A stretch of 64,000 bases of DNA. Source: Streptomyces akebiae (GTDB lineage Bacteria > Actinomycetota > Actinomycetes > Streptomycetales > Streptomycetaceae). The position numbers were made by a program, and so were the translations under genes. Below the pieces are notes generated by a model. The model had not been told where the DNA came from and did no database searches. It saw nothing but the letters and a program-made list of their open reading frames with translations. The stretch is from assembly GCF_019599145.1 (NCBI RefSeq), contig NZ_CP080647.1, positions 2,666,001-2,730,000 of the forward strand. The letters run 5' to 3'. Shown one piece after another: positions 1-6,772 of this stretch. The first letter of the stretch is position 1. Each line of letters opens with the position of its first letter.

Positions 1-660
1 ACCCGGCCGGGGTTCGAGGATGACCTGGCGGTCCTGCGAACCCGTCGCCGCGATCGCGTCGATCGACGCCATGCCCGTCCAGTCGCGCTTCTCGATGCCC
101 AGCTCGGACACGCCCGGAGCCGCGATCATGCAGTGGTCGATCGGCTCGACCTCGTGCGAGCGGTGGCGGCGCAGACCGGCACGCCCCGACTCGTCCACCG
201 CGTACTGCACCCGCGTCCGCCACGCCGGGACCTCGCCCGCCGGCAGCTTGTCGCCCTCGGCGGGCATCACGGTGCCGTCCCAGCCCGCCTCCTCGGGGGT
301 GAGACCCGCGAGGCGCTGCAGCTGTTCGGCGATGACCTCGCCCTTGAAGCGGCGCTGGGCGCCCGGCTTGGCGTGCTGCCAGTCACAGCCGCCGCAGCGG
401 CCGGGGCCGGCGTAGGGGCAGGGGGCCTCGACCCGGTCCTTGGAGGCCGACAGGACCGAGACCGCGTCGGCCCGCAGGAAGCGGGCGCCCTCCTCGCCGT
501 CGGTCACCCGCGCCACGACCCGCTCGCCGGGCAGCGCGTGCCGGACGAAGAGGACCTGTCCCTCGGAGGTACGGGCGATGCAGTGGCCGCCGTGGGCGAC
601 GGGGCCCACCTCGACCTCGTACTCCTCTCCCACCAGCGATTTCTTCGGTTCTGCCTGCAT
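1..660 (-). CDS. Class I SAM-dependent RNA methyltransferase (TrmA/RumA type), 3' part missing
   Basis: The minus-strand frame opens at ATG 660 and runs 220 codons to the window edge without a stop, so the C-terminal catalytic part lies outside. The first 60 or so residues look like a TRAM RNA-binding domain (EVEVGPVAHGGHCIARTSEG). A cysteine-rich stretch CPYAGPGRCGGCDWQH follows, typical of the [4Fe-4S] site of the RumA/TrmA uracil-5-methyltransferase family. The expected role is methylation of uridine in rRNA or tRNA. The same gene precedes the APC permease gene in mycobacteria (Rv2689c), which supports the call. It is co-directional with the permease gene, 126 bp downstream of it. The methyltransferase motifs cannot be checked here. 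Confidence 0.85.
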   Translation of the reverse strand, partial: MQAEPKKSLVGEEYEVEVGPVAHGGHCIARTSEGQVLFVRHALPGERVVARVTDGEEGARFLRADAVSVLSASKDRVEAPCPYAGPGRCGGCDWQHAKPGAQRRFKGEVIAEQLQRLAGLTPEEAGWDGTVMPAEGDKLPAGEVPAWRTRVQYAVDESGRAGLRRHRSHEVEPIDHCMIAAPGVSELGIEKRDWTGMASIDAIAATGSQDRQVILEPRPG

Positions 661-786
661 GGTGGGGTGACTCCAGAGAGAGGAAAGCGAAAACGGCCGG
701 ACAACAGCCCACCAGTCTACGTGGGTGCCGTCCGACCGTTTACCACGAGCAGCGGCCCGCGGGTGAACTCCGGCTCCAGGTGCGCG

Positions 787-2862
787 TCAGTTCTCGTCGG
801 CCGAGGACGTGGTCGACGTCCTGGCCGGTGACTCCTTGGGGCGCTCGTCCGCCGGACCACGCCGTACCGACCCCGGCGCACTCCAGTCCTGCCGCTTGCG
901 CGCCCGGCGCTTGGCGACCTCGGAGGACTCCAGCTGGTAGGGCACGGAGGTCACCATGACACCCGGCGTGAAGAGCAGCCGACCCTTGAGCCGGAGTGCG
1001 CTCTGGTTGTGCAGCAGGTGCTCGTACCAGTGGCCGACCACGTACTCGGGGATGATCACCGACACCGCGTCGCGCGGGGACTCCTTGCGCAGCCCCTTGA
1101 CGTACTCGATCACGGGCCGCGTGACCTCGCGATACGGCGAGTCGAGGACCTTCAGCGGTACGTCGATGCCGCGCCGCGTCCACTCCTCCTGGAGTGCCTT
1201 GGTCTCCGCCGGGTCGACGTTGACGCTCAGCGCCTCCAGCGTGTGGGAGCGCATCAGCTTCGCGTAGGCGAGGGCCCGCAGGGTGGGACGGTGGATCTTG
1301 GAGATCAGCACCACCGAGTGGACCCGGGACGGTCGGACGACGTCGTCGCTCGGGCCGTCCGGCGCGGCGAGCTCCGCGGCGACCCGGTCGTAGTGCTTAC
1401 GGATGGCCGTCATCGTCGCGTAGAAGATCACCATGCCGAGGAGGGCGACCCAGGCGCCGTGCGTGAACTTGGTGCCGAGGACGACGATCAGCACCAGGCC
1501 CGTGAAGAAGGCGCCGAAGGTGTTGATCGCCCGCGAGCGGATCATGTGGCGGCGCTTGGCCGGGTCCTTCTCCGTCCGCAGGTGCCGGTTCCAGTGCCGG
1601 ACCATGCCGGTCTGGCTGAGCGTGAAGGAGACGAACACACCCACGATGTAGAGCTGGATGAGGCGCGTGGAGTCGGCGCCGTAGATCCACACCAGGAGCA
1701 CGGCGGCGCCCGCGAGGAGCACGATGCCGTTGGAGAAGGCGAGGCGGTCGCCGCGGGTGTGCAGCTGGCGCGGGAGGTAGCGGTCCTGGGCCAGGATCGA
1801 GCCGAGCAGCGGGAAGCCGTTGTACGCGGTGTTCGCGGCCAGGAAGAGGACGAGTGCGGTGGCGGCGGCCAGTACGACGAAGAGGAAGGTGCCGTCACCG
1901 AAAACGGCGGCCGCGACCTGGGAGATCACGGGGTTCTGGACGTAGGAGTCGCCGACCGGGGTGCCGTCGCGCACCAGGTCGACCGCCGGGTTCTCGGCCA
2001 TCCGCACGTTGGTGGCCATGGCCAGGCCGATGATGCCGCAGAACATGGTGACGGCGAAGAAGCCCATCAGGGCCAGAGTGGTGGCCGCGTTCCTCGACTT
2101 GGGCTTGCGGAAGGCGGGCACGCCGTTGGAGATGGCCTCGACACCGGTGAGCGCGGCACAGCCGGAGGAGAAGGCGCGCAGCAGCAGGAAGACCAGCGCG
2201 AAGCCGGCGAGCCCCTGGTGCTCGGCCTTGATCTCCAGATCGGCGGTGGGTGCCCGCATCGTCTCGTCGAGCACCAGCCCCCGGAACGCGCCCCACGCGA
2301 TCATCAGGAAGACGCCGACGACGAAGACGTAGGTCGGGATCGCGAAGAGCTTCCCGGACTCCTTCACCCCGCGCAGGTTCATCAGCGTGAGCAGCACGAT
2401 GATGCCGATCGCGCAGAGCACCTTGTGCTCGACGAAGAAGGGGACGGCCGAGCCGAGGTTCTCCACGCCGGAGGAGATGGACACGGCGACGGTGAGGACG
2501 TAGTCGACGAGGAGCGCGCTGGCGACGGTGAGGCCGGCCCGGGGGCCGAGGTTGGTGTTCGCCACCTCGTAGTCGCCGCCGCCGCTCGGGTAGGCGTGCA
2601 CGTTCTGCCGGTACGACGCCACCACGGTGAACATCAGCACGACGACCGCGACGGCGATCCAGGGGCTGAAGTGGTAGGCCGACACGCCCGCGATGGAGAG
2701 GACCAGCAGCACCTCGCCGGGTGCGTACGCCACGGAGGAGAGCGGGTCGGAGGCGAAGACGGGGAGTGCGATGCGCTTCGGCAGGAGCGTTTCGCCCAGC
2801 CGGTCGCTGCGCAGAGCGCGCCCGATCAGAATCCGTTTGGGCACGTCGGTCAGTTTGGACAC
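787..2862 (-). CDS. APC-superfamily permease resembling the potassium importer KimA
   Basis: About 690 residues with twelve predicted membrane segments and a soluble C-terminal domain of about 150 residues. Near the N-terminus is SDPLSSVAYAPGE, followed by YPSGGGDYEVAN and FSSGCAALTGVEAISNGVPAF, the pattern of the KimA branch of the APC superfamily. The C-terminal tail, ending near LLHNQSALRLKGRLLF, looks UspA-like as in Bacillus subtilis KimA, where it senses c-di-AMP. Annotation pipelines usually call such proteins amino acid permeases. Potassium transport is inferred from recalled sequence likeness and from the two TrkA genes divergently transcribed 475 bp away. The start is uncertain: GTG 2862 gives the family-like N-terminus VSKLTDVPKR, but the frame is open to 2901 and no clear Shine-Dalgarno precedes either. 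Confidence 0.85.
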   Translation of the reverse strand: MSKLTDVPKRILIGRALRSDRLGETLLPKRIALPVFASDPLSSVAYAPGEVLLVLSIAGVSAYHFSPWIAVAVVVLMFTVVASYRQNVHAYPSGGGDYEVANTNLGPRAGLTVASALLVDYVLTVAVSISSGVENLGSAVPFFVEHKVLCAIGIIVLLTLMNLRGVKESGKLFAIPTYVFVVGVFLMIAWGAFRGLVLDETMRAPTADLEIKAEHQGLAGFALVFLLLRAFSSGCAALTGVEAISNGVPAFRKPKSRNAATTLALMGFFAVTMFCGIIGLAMATNVRMAENPAVDLVRDGTPVGDSYVQNPVISQVAAAVFGDGTFLFVVLAAATALVLFLAANTAYNGFPLLGSILAQDRYLPRQLHTRGDRLAFSNGIVLLAGAAVLLVWIYGADSTRLIQLYIVGVFVSFTLSQTGMVRHWNRHLRTEKDPAKRRHMIRSRAINTFGAFFTGLVLIVVLGTKFTHGAWVALLGMVIFYATMTAIRKHYDRVAAELAAPDGPSDDVVRPSRVHSVVLISKIHRPTLRALAYAKLMRSHTLEALSVNVDPAETKALQEEWTRRGIDVPLKVLDSPYREVTRPVIEYVKGLRKESPRDAVSVIIPEYVVGHWYEHLLHNQSALRLKGRLLFTPGVMVTSVPYQLESSEVAKRRARKRQDWSAPGSVRRGPADERPKESPARTSTTSSADEN

Positions 2863-3107
2863 GGAGAGGATCGTAAGCGCCCCGACTGGTTCTGGGCACA
2901 TCCGGGTGAAATCCCGGCGGGCCCCGGGGTGAAATCGGTCCGCCGACGGTTGCGAAGTGCGTCACGTCACGCATCCTCCGGTCTGATGAACTGCGTCCTC
3001 ACGTCTGTATGACGAAATTCCGTCGGTCCCGTGTACGTGCCGTGTGTGCGCCGGGCGTCCGACGGAACCCGTGACGTTCCCGCCCCCCCTCACTCCCTGG
3101 AGGCCCC

Positions 3108-3218
3108 ATGCAGGCCGCGACCGCTGAGCTGATCGGCGCTCTCGCCTCCCTCGTCGGACTCGGCTTCCTGACGAGGACCAGCGTCCGCCGGATCAGTCGT
3201 CGACGTCCCACGATGTGA
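3108..3218 (+). CDS. Possible 36-residue hydrophobic small protein
   Basis: A short frame with start ATG 3108 follows a good Shine-Dalgarno (CTGGAGG, ending 4 bases before the start) and encodes 36 residues. Residues 6-22 form one hydrophobic helix (AELIGALASLVGLGFLT), followed by a very basic tail (RTSVRRISRRRP), a positive-inside arrangement fitting a single-pass membrane peptide. It sits in the divergent region between the KimA-like permease and the TrkA pair and is oriented with the TrkA genes, 118 bp before them. I do not recognise the family. It could be a leader peptide or chance; conservation across Streptomyces would decide. Confidence 0.4.
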   Translation: MQAATAELIGALASLVGLGFLTRTSVRRISRRRPTM

Positions 3219-3336
3219 CCCGTGGGTGCACGGGGGTGCCCCCGGCGGACCGCGCGTGTGTAGCTTGGGCGACGGTCTGAGACCCTGTTTTCGACGTTTC
3301 GGCTGAACAGTAGCTATTGACACCGGAAGGACGGTC

Positions 3337-4008
3337 GTGCACATCGTCATCATGGGCTGCGGGCGAGTGGGTTCCACCCTCGCCCAGACCCTGGAGCAAC
3401 AGGGGCACACGGTCGCCGTGATCGACCAGGACCCCACGGCCTTCCGTCGTCTGGGCTCGGGTTTCGGCGGCCGGCGCGTCACCGGGATCGGCTTCGACCG
3501 CGACACCCTGCGTGAGGCGGGCATCGAGGAGGCGGGCGCGTTCGCCGCCGTCTCCAGCGGCGACAACTCCAACATCATCGCCGCCCGGGTCGCCCGCGAG
3601 ATGTTCGGCATCGAGAACGTGGCGGCACGGATCTACGACCCCCGCCGCGCCGAGGTCTACCAGCGTCTGGGCATTCCGACGGTCGCCACGGTCCGCTGGA
3701 CCGCCGACCAGATGCTCCGCCGACTGCTGCCGTCCGGCGCCGAGCCGCTGTGGCGCGATCCCACCGGCGGCGTCCAGCTCGCCGAGGTGCACGCCTCGTC
3801 GGCCTGGGTGGGCCACAAGATCAGCAAGATGCAGGAGGAGACCGGTGTCCGGGTCGCCTTCCTGACCCGCCTGGGCGAGGCGATCCTGCCGACCTCGCAG
3901 ACGGTGCTGCAGGAGGGCGACCTCGTGCACGTGATGATGCGGACGGACGACGTGGAGAAGGTCGAGGCGTCCTTCGCCGAGGGCCCCGACGAGGAGGGCG
4001 GTCACTGA
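3337..4008 (+). CDS. ceoB: TrkA-family (RCK) potassium uptake regulatory protein, first of pair
   Basis: 223 residues from GTG 3337, with GGAAGG at 3325-3330 as ribosome binding site. The N-terminal RCK_N Rossmann domain begins with the nucleotide-binding motif MHIVIMGCGRVGSTLA and has an acidic residue after strand 2 (VIDQD). The C-terminal 80 residues form a TrkA_C/RCK_C domain (ILPTSQTVLQEGDLVHVMM), a fold that binds c-di-AMP in several Gram-positive proteins. TrkA proteins gate cation channels or carriers in response to NAD(H) or ATP/ADP. It overlaps the next TrkA gene by one base (TGATG), so the two are translationally coupled. This is the mycobacterial ceoB/ceoC arrangement. No TrkH/KtrB channel gene is adjacent; the divergent KimA-like permease is the nearest possible partner. 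Confidence 0.93.
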   Translation: MHIVIMGCGRVGSTLAQTLEQQGHTVAVIDQDPTAFRRLGSGFGGRRVTGIGFDRDTLREAGIEEAGAFAAVSSGDNSNIIAARVAREMFGIENVAARIYDPRRAEVYQRLGIPTVATVRWTADQMLRRLLPSGAEPLWRDPTGGVQLAEVHASSAWVGHKISKMQEETGVRVAFLTRLGEAILPTSQTVLQEGDLVHVMMRTDDVEKVEASFAEGPDEEGGH

Positions 4009-4685
4009 TGAGGGTCGCCATTGCCGGAGCCGGAGCGGTCGGCCGCTCGATCGCGGGCGAACTGCTGGAGAACGGCCACGAGGTCCTTCTCATCGACAAG
4101 GCGCCGACCGCCATCTCGGTCGAGCGCGTGCCCCAGGCGGAGTGGCTGCTGGCCGACGCCTGCGAGATCACCTCCCTGGACGAGGCGGCGCTGCAGCGCT
4201 GCAACGTCGTCATCGCCGCGACCGGTGACGACAAGGTCAACCTGGTCGTCTCGCTGCTGGCGAAGACGGAGTACGGGGTTCCGCGGGTCGTCGCCCGCGT
4301 CAACAACCCCAAGAACGAGTGGCTGTTCAACGAGTCCTGGGGCGTGGACGTGGCCGTGTCGACCCCCCGGCTTATGTCGGCACTGGTCGAGGAGGCAGTG
4401 AGCGTCGGCGACCTGGTCCGGCTGCTCCGTTTCAGCCACGGCGACGCCAACCTCGTCGAGCTGACGCTGCCGCCCGAGTCGGCCCTGGCCGGCACCCAGG
4501 TCGGTGAGGTCGAGTGGCCGGAGGACACCTCCCTGGTCACCATCATCCGCGGCACCCGGGTCCTCACCCCGACCTCGGACGACTCCCTGGAGGCGGGCGA
4601 CGAGCTCCTCTTCGTGGCCGCCCAGGCCCGCGAGGAGCAGTTGGAGGACCTGCTGTCGGTACGCCGCGAGGACGCGACGAGCTGA
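4008..4685 (+). CDS. ceoC: TrkA-family (RCK) potassium uptake regulatory protein, second of pair
   Basis: 225 residues. The start ATG 4008 shares one base with the stop of the preceding gene. The RCK_N domain starts MRVAIAGAGAVGRSIAGELL, a glycine-rich dinucleotide-binding loop, with an aspartate after the second strand (LIDKAP). The RCK_C domain occupies the last 80 residues (LEAGDELLFVAA). The region between carries FNESWGVDVAVSTPRLMSAL, typical of TrkA proteins. The two products probably form a hetero-oligomeric RCK ring. A strong hairpin terminator follows 36 bp after the stop, so the operon probably ends here. Confidence 0.93.
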   Translation: MRVAIAGAGAVGRSIAGELLENGHEVLLIDKAPTAISVERVPQAEWLLADACEITSLDEAALQRCNVVIAATGDDKVNLVVSLLAKTEYGVPRVVARVNNPKNEWLFNESWGVDVAVSTPRLMSALVEEAVSVGDLVRLLRFSHGDANLVELTLPPESALAGTQVGEVEWPEDTSLVTIIRGTRVLTPTSDDSLEAGDELLFVAAQAREEQLEDLLSVRREDATS

Positions 4686-4720
4686 CGCGAGGGCCCACGT
4701 TCAGGTGATTCCACGACGGC

Positions 4721-4754
4721 GAAGGGGCGCCCCGAGAATTCGGGGCGCCCCTTC
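4721..4754. terminator. Hairpin terminator between convergent TrkA and DUF3159 genes
   Basis: A perfect 15-bp inverted repeat (arms 4721-4735 and 4740-4754) with a 4-base loop lies between convergent genes. The T-run is weak, as usual in Streptomyces, and the element can act in both directions. Confidence 0.8.
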
Positions 4755-4816
4755 GCGTCATGTATCCGGGTGTCCAGTGCCGCGGCAGGCAGCGTTTGCG
4801 CGACGGGGCGAACGTT

Positions 4817-4856
4817 GGCCGGTCGCGGCACTAGTCGGCCGGTCGCGGCACTAGTC
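4817..4856. repeat. 20-bp perfect tandem duplication at the end of the DUF3159 gene
   Basis: Two adjacent identical 20-bp units (4817-4836 and 4837-4856) include the TAG stop of the minus-strand DUF3159 gene (4851-4853). The copy outside the gene repeats the same final codons and stop out of frame. It looks like a recent slippage duplication. Confidence 0.85.
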
Positions 4857-5609
4857 GGCCGACCGCGCCGCGGCCTTCCGCTCCTCCGCCGCCCGCTCCT
4901 CCGCCTCCATCTCCGCGAACACGTCGATCGGGGCCGGCGCCTTGGCCAGGAAGATCCAGGTCAGCCAGACGGCAAGCAGGAACGGCGGGATCTTCAGGGC
5001 GATGAGGACCCAGCCGAGCTGCGTCGTGTCGGCCCACCAGTAGAGCGGGAAGAGGATCGCGCACTTGCCGAGCAGGATCGCGCCCCAGGCGTAACTCGCC
5101 TTCGCGTACGCCTTCTTGCGTCCGGGGTTACGGGTCCGCCAGGAGAGGTTCTCCTTGAAGACCGGGCCGAGCATCAGACCGATCAGCGGCACGCCGGCCA
5201 GCGTCGTGATGATGTACGCGCAGCCGAGGCCCAGCGTGTAGAGCATGCCCGGCAGATAGAAGTCCTTGGCGTTGCCGGTCATCATCGCGAAGACCACACC
5301 GAAGGCGACCCCGAAGACACCGCTGAAGGCGTGCTTGACGGTGTCCTTCATGACCAGCCGCACCACGACCAGCAGGACGGAGACGCCGAGGGCCGCCAGG
5401 GCCGCCGAGTGCAGGTCCTTGTTGATCGTGTAGATGGAGACGAAGAGCAGGCCCGGGAGCACGGTCTCGACCATGCCGCGCACGCCGCCGAACGCCTCGA
5501 ACAGCGCGGCCTCCGTCACCGCCCTGGAGTCGTGCGAGCCGTCCTGTCCGCCCTCTGCGTCCTGGACGCCGCGCTGGGCGTCTTCCGTCGGCTTGTCGAG
5601 CGACGTCAC
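4851..5609 (-). CDS. DUF3159 integral membrane protein
   Basis: 252 residues from GTG 5609, starting 3 bases after the stop of the OB-fold gene, so the pair is probably one operon. Five to six predicted membrane segments lie between about residues 48 and 225, flanked by a polar N-terminus and a Glu/Ala/Arg-rich C-terminal helix (AEMEAEERAAEERKAAA). DUF3159 proteins are actinobacterial with no established function; the mycobacterial counterpart (Rv2693c) sits beside ceoC as here. The KPTEDAQ-like acidic N-terminus is probably cytoplasmic. A role in ion homeostasis would be guilt by association only. Confidence 0.88.
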   Translation of the reverse strand: MTSLDKPTEDAQRGVQDAEGGQDGSHDSRAVTEAALFEAFGGVRGMVETVLPGLLFVSIYTINKDLHSAALAALGVSVLLVVVRLVMKDTVKHAFSGVFGVAFGVVFAMMTGNAKDFYLPGMLYTLGLGCAYIITTLAGVPLIGLMLGPVFKENLSWRTRNPGRKKAYAKASYAWGAILLGKCAILFPLYWWADTTQLGWVLIALKIPPFLLAVWLTWIFLAKAPAPIDVFAEMEAEERAAEERKAAARSAD

Positions 5610-5612
5610 CGG

Positions 5613-6011
5613 CTACTCCCGTCCGAGCGGTCTGAGTTCGTACTTCGGATTGAACAGCACCCTACGGCCCCGGCTCATCGAGATCCGGCCGGATGCGATC
5701 AGCCTGCGCCCCGGCTCTATCCCGACGATGGAGCGTCTGCCCAGCCACACCACGTCCAGGGCGGCCGAACCGTCGAACAGCTCGGCCTCCAGGGCCGGGA
5801 CACCGGCCCGGGGGCGCAGCGTGACCGTGCGCAAGGTACCAGTAACGGTCACTATCTGTCGGTCGTGGCAGTCACATATACGCGTACAGCCCGCGGTGTC
5901 CGCGTCCTCGCGCAGCTCCTCCGACTCCAGGTCCGTCTGGGACGAGGAGAGCCGGTCGAGCATGCGCCGGAAACGGCCCGCCGGCTTGTCGGAACGAGGA
6001 ACAGCACTCAT
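5613..6011 (-). CDS. OB-fold nucleic acid-binding domain protein
   Basis: 132 residues. Residues 40-128 match a small OB-fold: a strand with IVTVTGTLRTVTLRP, then LEAELFDGSAALDVVWLGRRSIVGIEPGRR and a last strand IASGRISMSRGRRVLFNPKYEL. This resembles the OB domain of RecG/RecJ-like DNA-binding proteins and DUF4131-like modules. The N-terminal 35 residues are charged and probably helical. It lies immediately upstream of the DUF3159 membrane protein gene, as in mycobacteria (Rv2694c). Single-stranded nucleic acid binding is the likely activity, but the physiological role is unknown. Confidence 0.85.
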   Translation of the reverse strand: MSAVPRSDKPAGRFRRMLDRLSSSQTDLESEELREDADTAGCTRICDCHDRQIVTVTGTLRTVTLRPRAGVPALEAELFDGSAALDVVWLGRRSIVGIEPGRRLIASGRISMSRGRRVLFNPKYELRPLGRE

Positions 6012-6078
6012 GACAAAAAGCGTACCGGGGTCCGCCGACAGTCCAGCACCCCCGTACGCGGCCTCCGCGCACCGCGTC

Positions 6079-6762
6079 TCACTTCTCGAAGCGGTACCCC
6101 ATCCCCGCCTCGGTGATGAAGTACCGGGGCCGCGACGGGTCGCCCTCCAGCTTGCGCCGCAGCTGGGCCATGTAGACCCGGAGGTAGTTGGTCTCCGTCC
6201 CGTACGACGGCCCCCACACCTCCTGGAGCAGTTGCTTCTGGCTGACCAGACGCCCGGTGTTGCGGACCAGCACCTCCAGGAGGTGCCACTCGGTGGGGGT
6301 GAGCCGGACGTCCCTGCCGTCCCGGTTCACCTTCTTCGCGGCCAGGTCGACGGTGAAGTCGTCCGTCTCCACGATCACGTCGCCCTCCTCGCCGCCCACG
6401 GGCTCCGCGCGACGGACGGCGGCGCGCAGCCGGGCGAGCAGCTCGTCCATGCCGAAGGGCTTGGTGACGTAGTCGTCGGCGCCCGCGTCCAGGGCCTCGA
6501 CCTTCTCGTCGGATGTGTGCCGGGCGGAGAGCACGATGATCGGCACCCGGGTCCAGCCGCGCAGCCCCTTGATCACCTCGACGCCGTCCATGTCGGGCAG
6601 TCCGAGATCGAGGACGACAACATCGGGGTGCCGGGCGGCGGCGAGCGCGAGCGCGGTCGCCCCGTCGTGGGCGGCGTCGGCCTCGTACTCGCGGGCCTTC
6701 AGATTGATCACGAGCGCACGCACGATCTGCGGCTCGTCGTCGACCACGAGCACCCTGGTCAT
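6079..6762 (-). CDS. kdpE: KdpE, OmpR-family response regulator for potassium/turgor
   Basis: 227 residues from ATG 6762, starting 10 bp after the kdpD stop. The receiver domain (1-120) has the acidic pair D8/D9, phospho-acceptor D52 (VVVLDLGLP) and the conserved lysine in YVTKPF. The C-terminal winged helix (about 130-225) carries LTPTEWHLLEVLVRNTGRLVSQ and ends GMGYRFEK, diagnostic of the KdpE branch. It activates kdpFABC in other bacteria under low potassium or hyperosmotic stress. No kdpFABC genes are in this window, so the regulated pump must be elsewhere or the pair has another target. Confidence 0.95.
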   Translation of the reverse strand: MTRVLVVDDEPQIVRALVINLKAREYEADAAHDGATALALAAARHPDVVVLDLGLPDMDGVEVIKGLRGWTRVPIIVLSARHTSDEKVEALDAGADDYVTKPFGMDELLARLRAAVRRAEPVGGEEGDVIVETDDFTVDLAAKKVNRDGRDVRLTPTEWHLLEVLVRNTGRLVSQKQLLQEVWGPSYGTETNYLRVYMAQLRRKLEGDPSRPRYFITEAGMGYRFEK

Positions 6763-6772
6763 ATGGACCGCC

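Noticed and set aside
1009..3012. Long open frame of 667 codons antisense to the permease
   Set aside because: High GC gives long antisense frames; its product is His/Asp/Gly-rich with no domain, and the minus strand encodes a clear APC permease.
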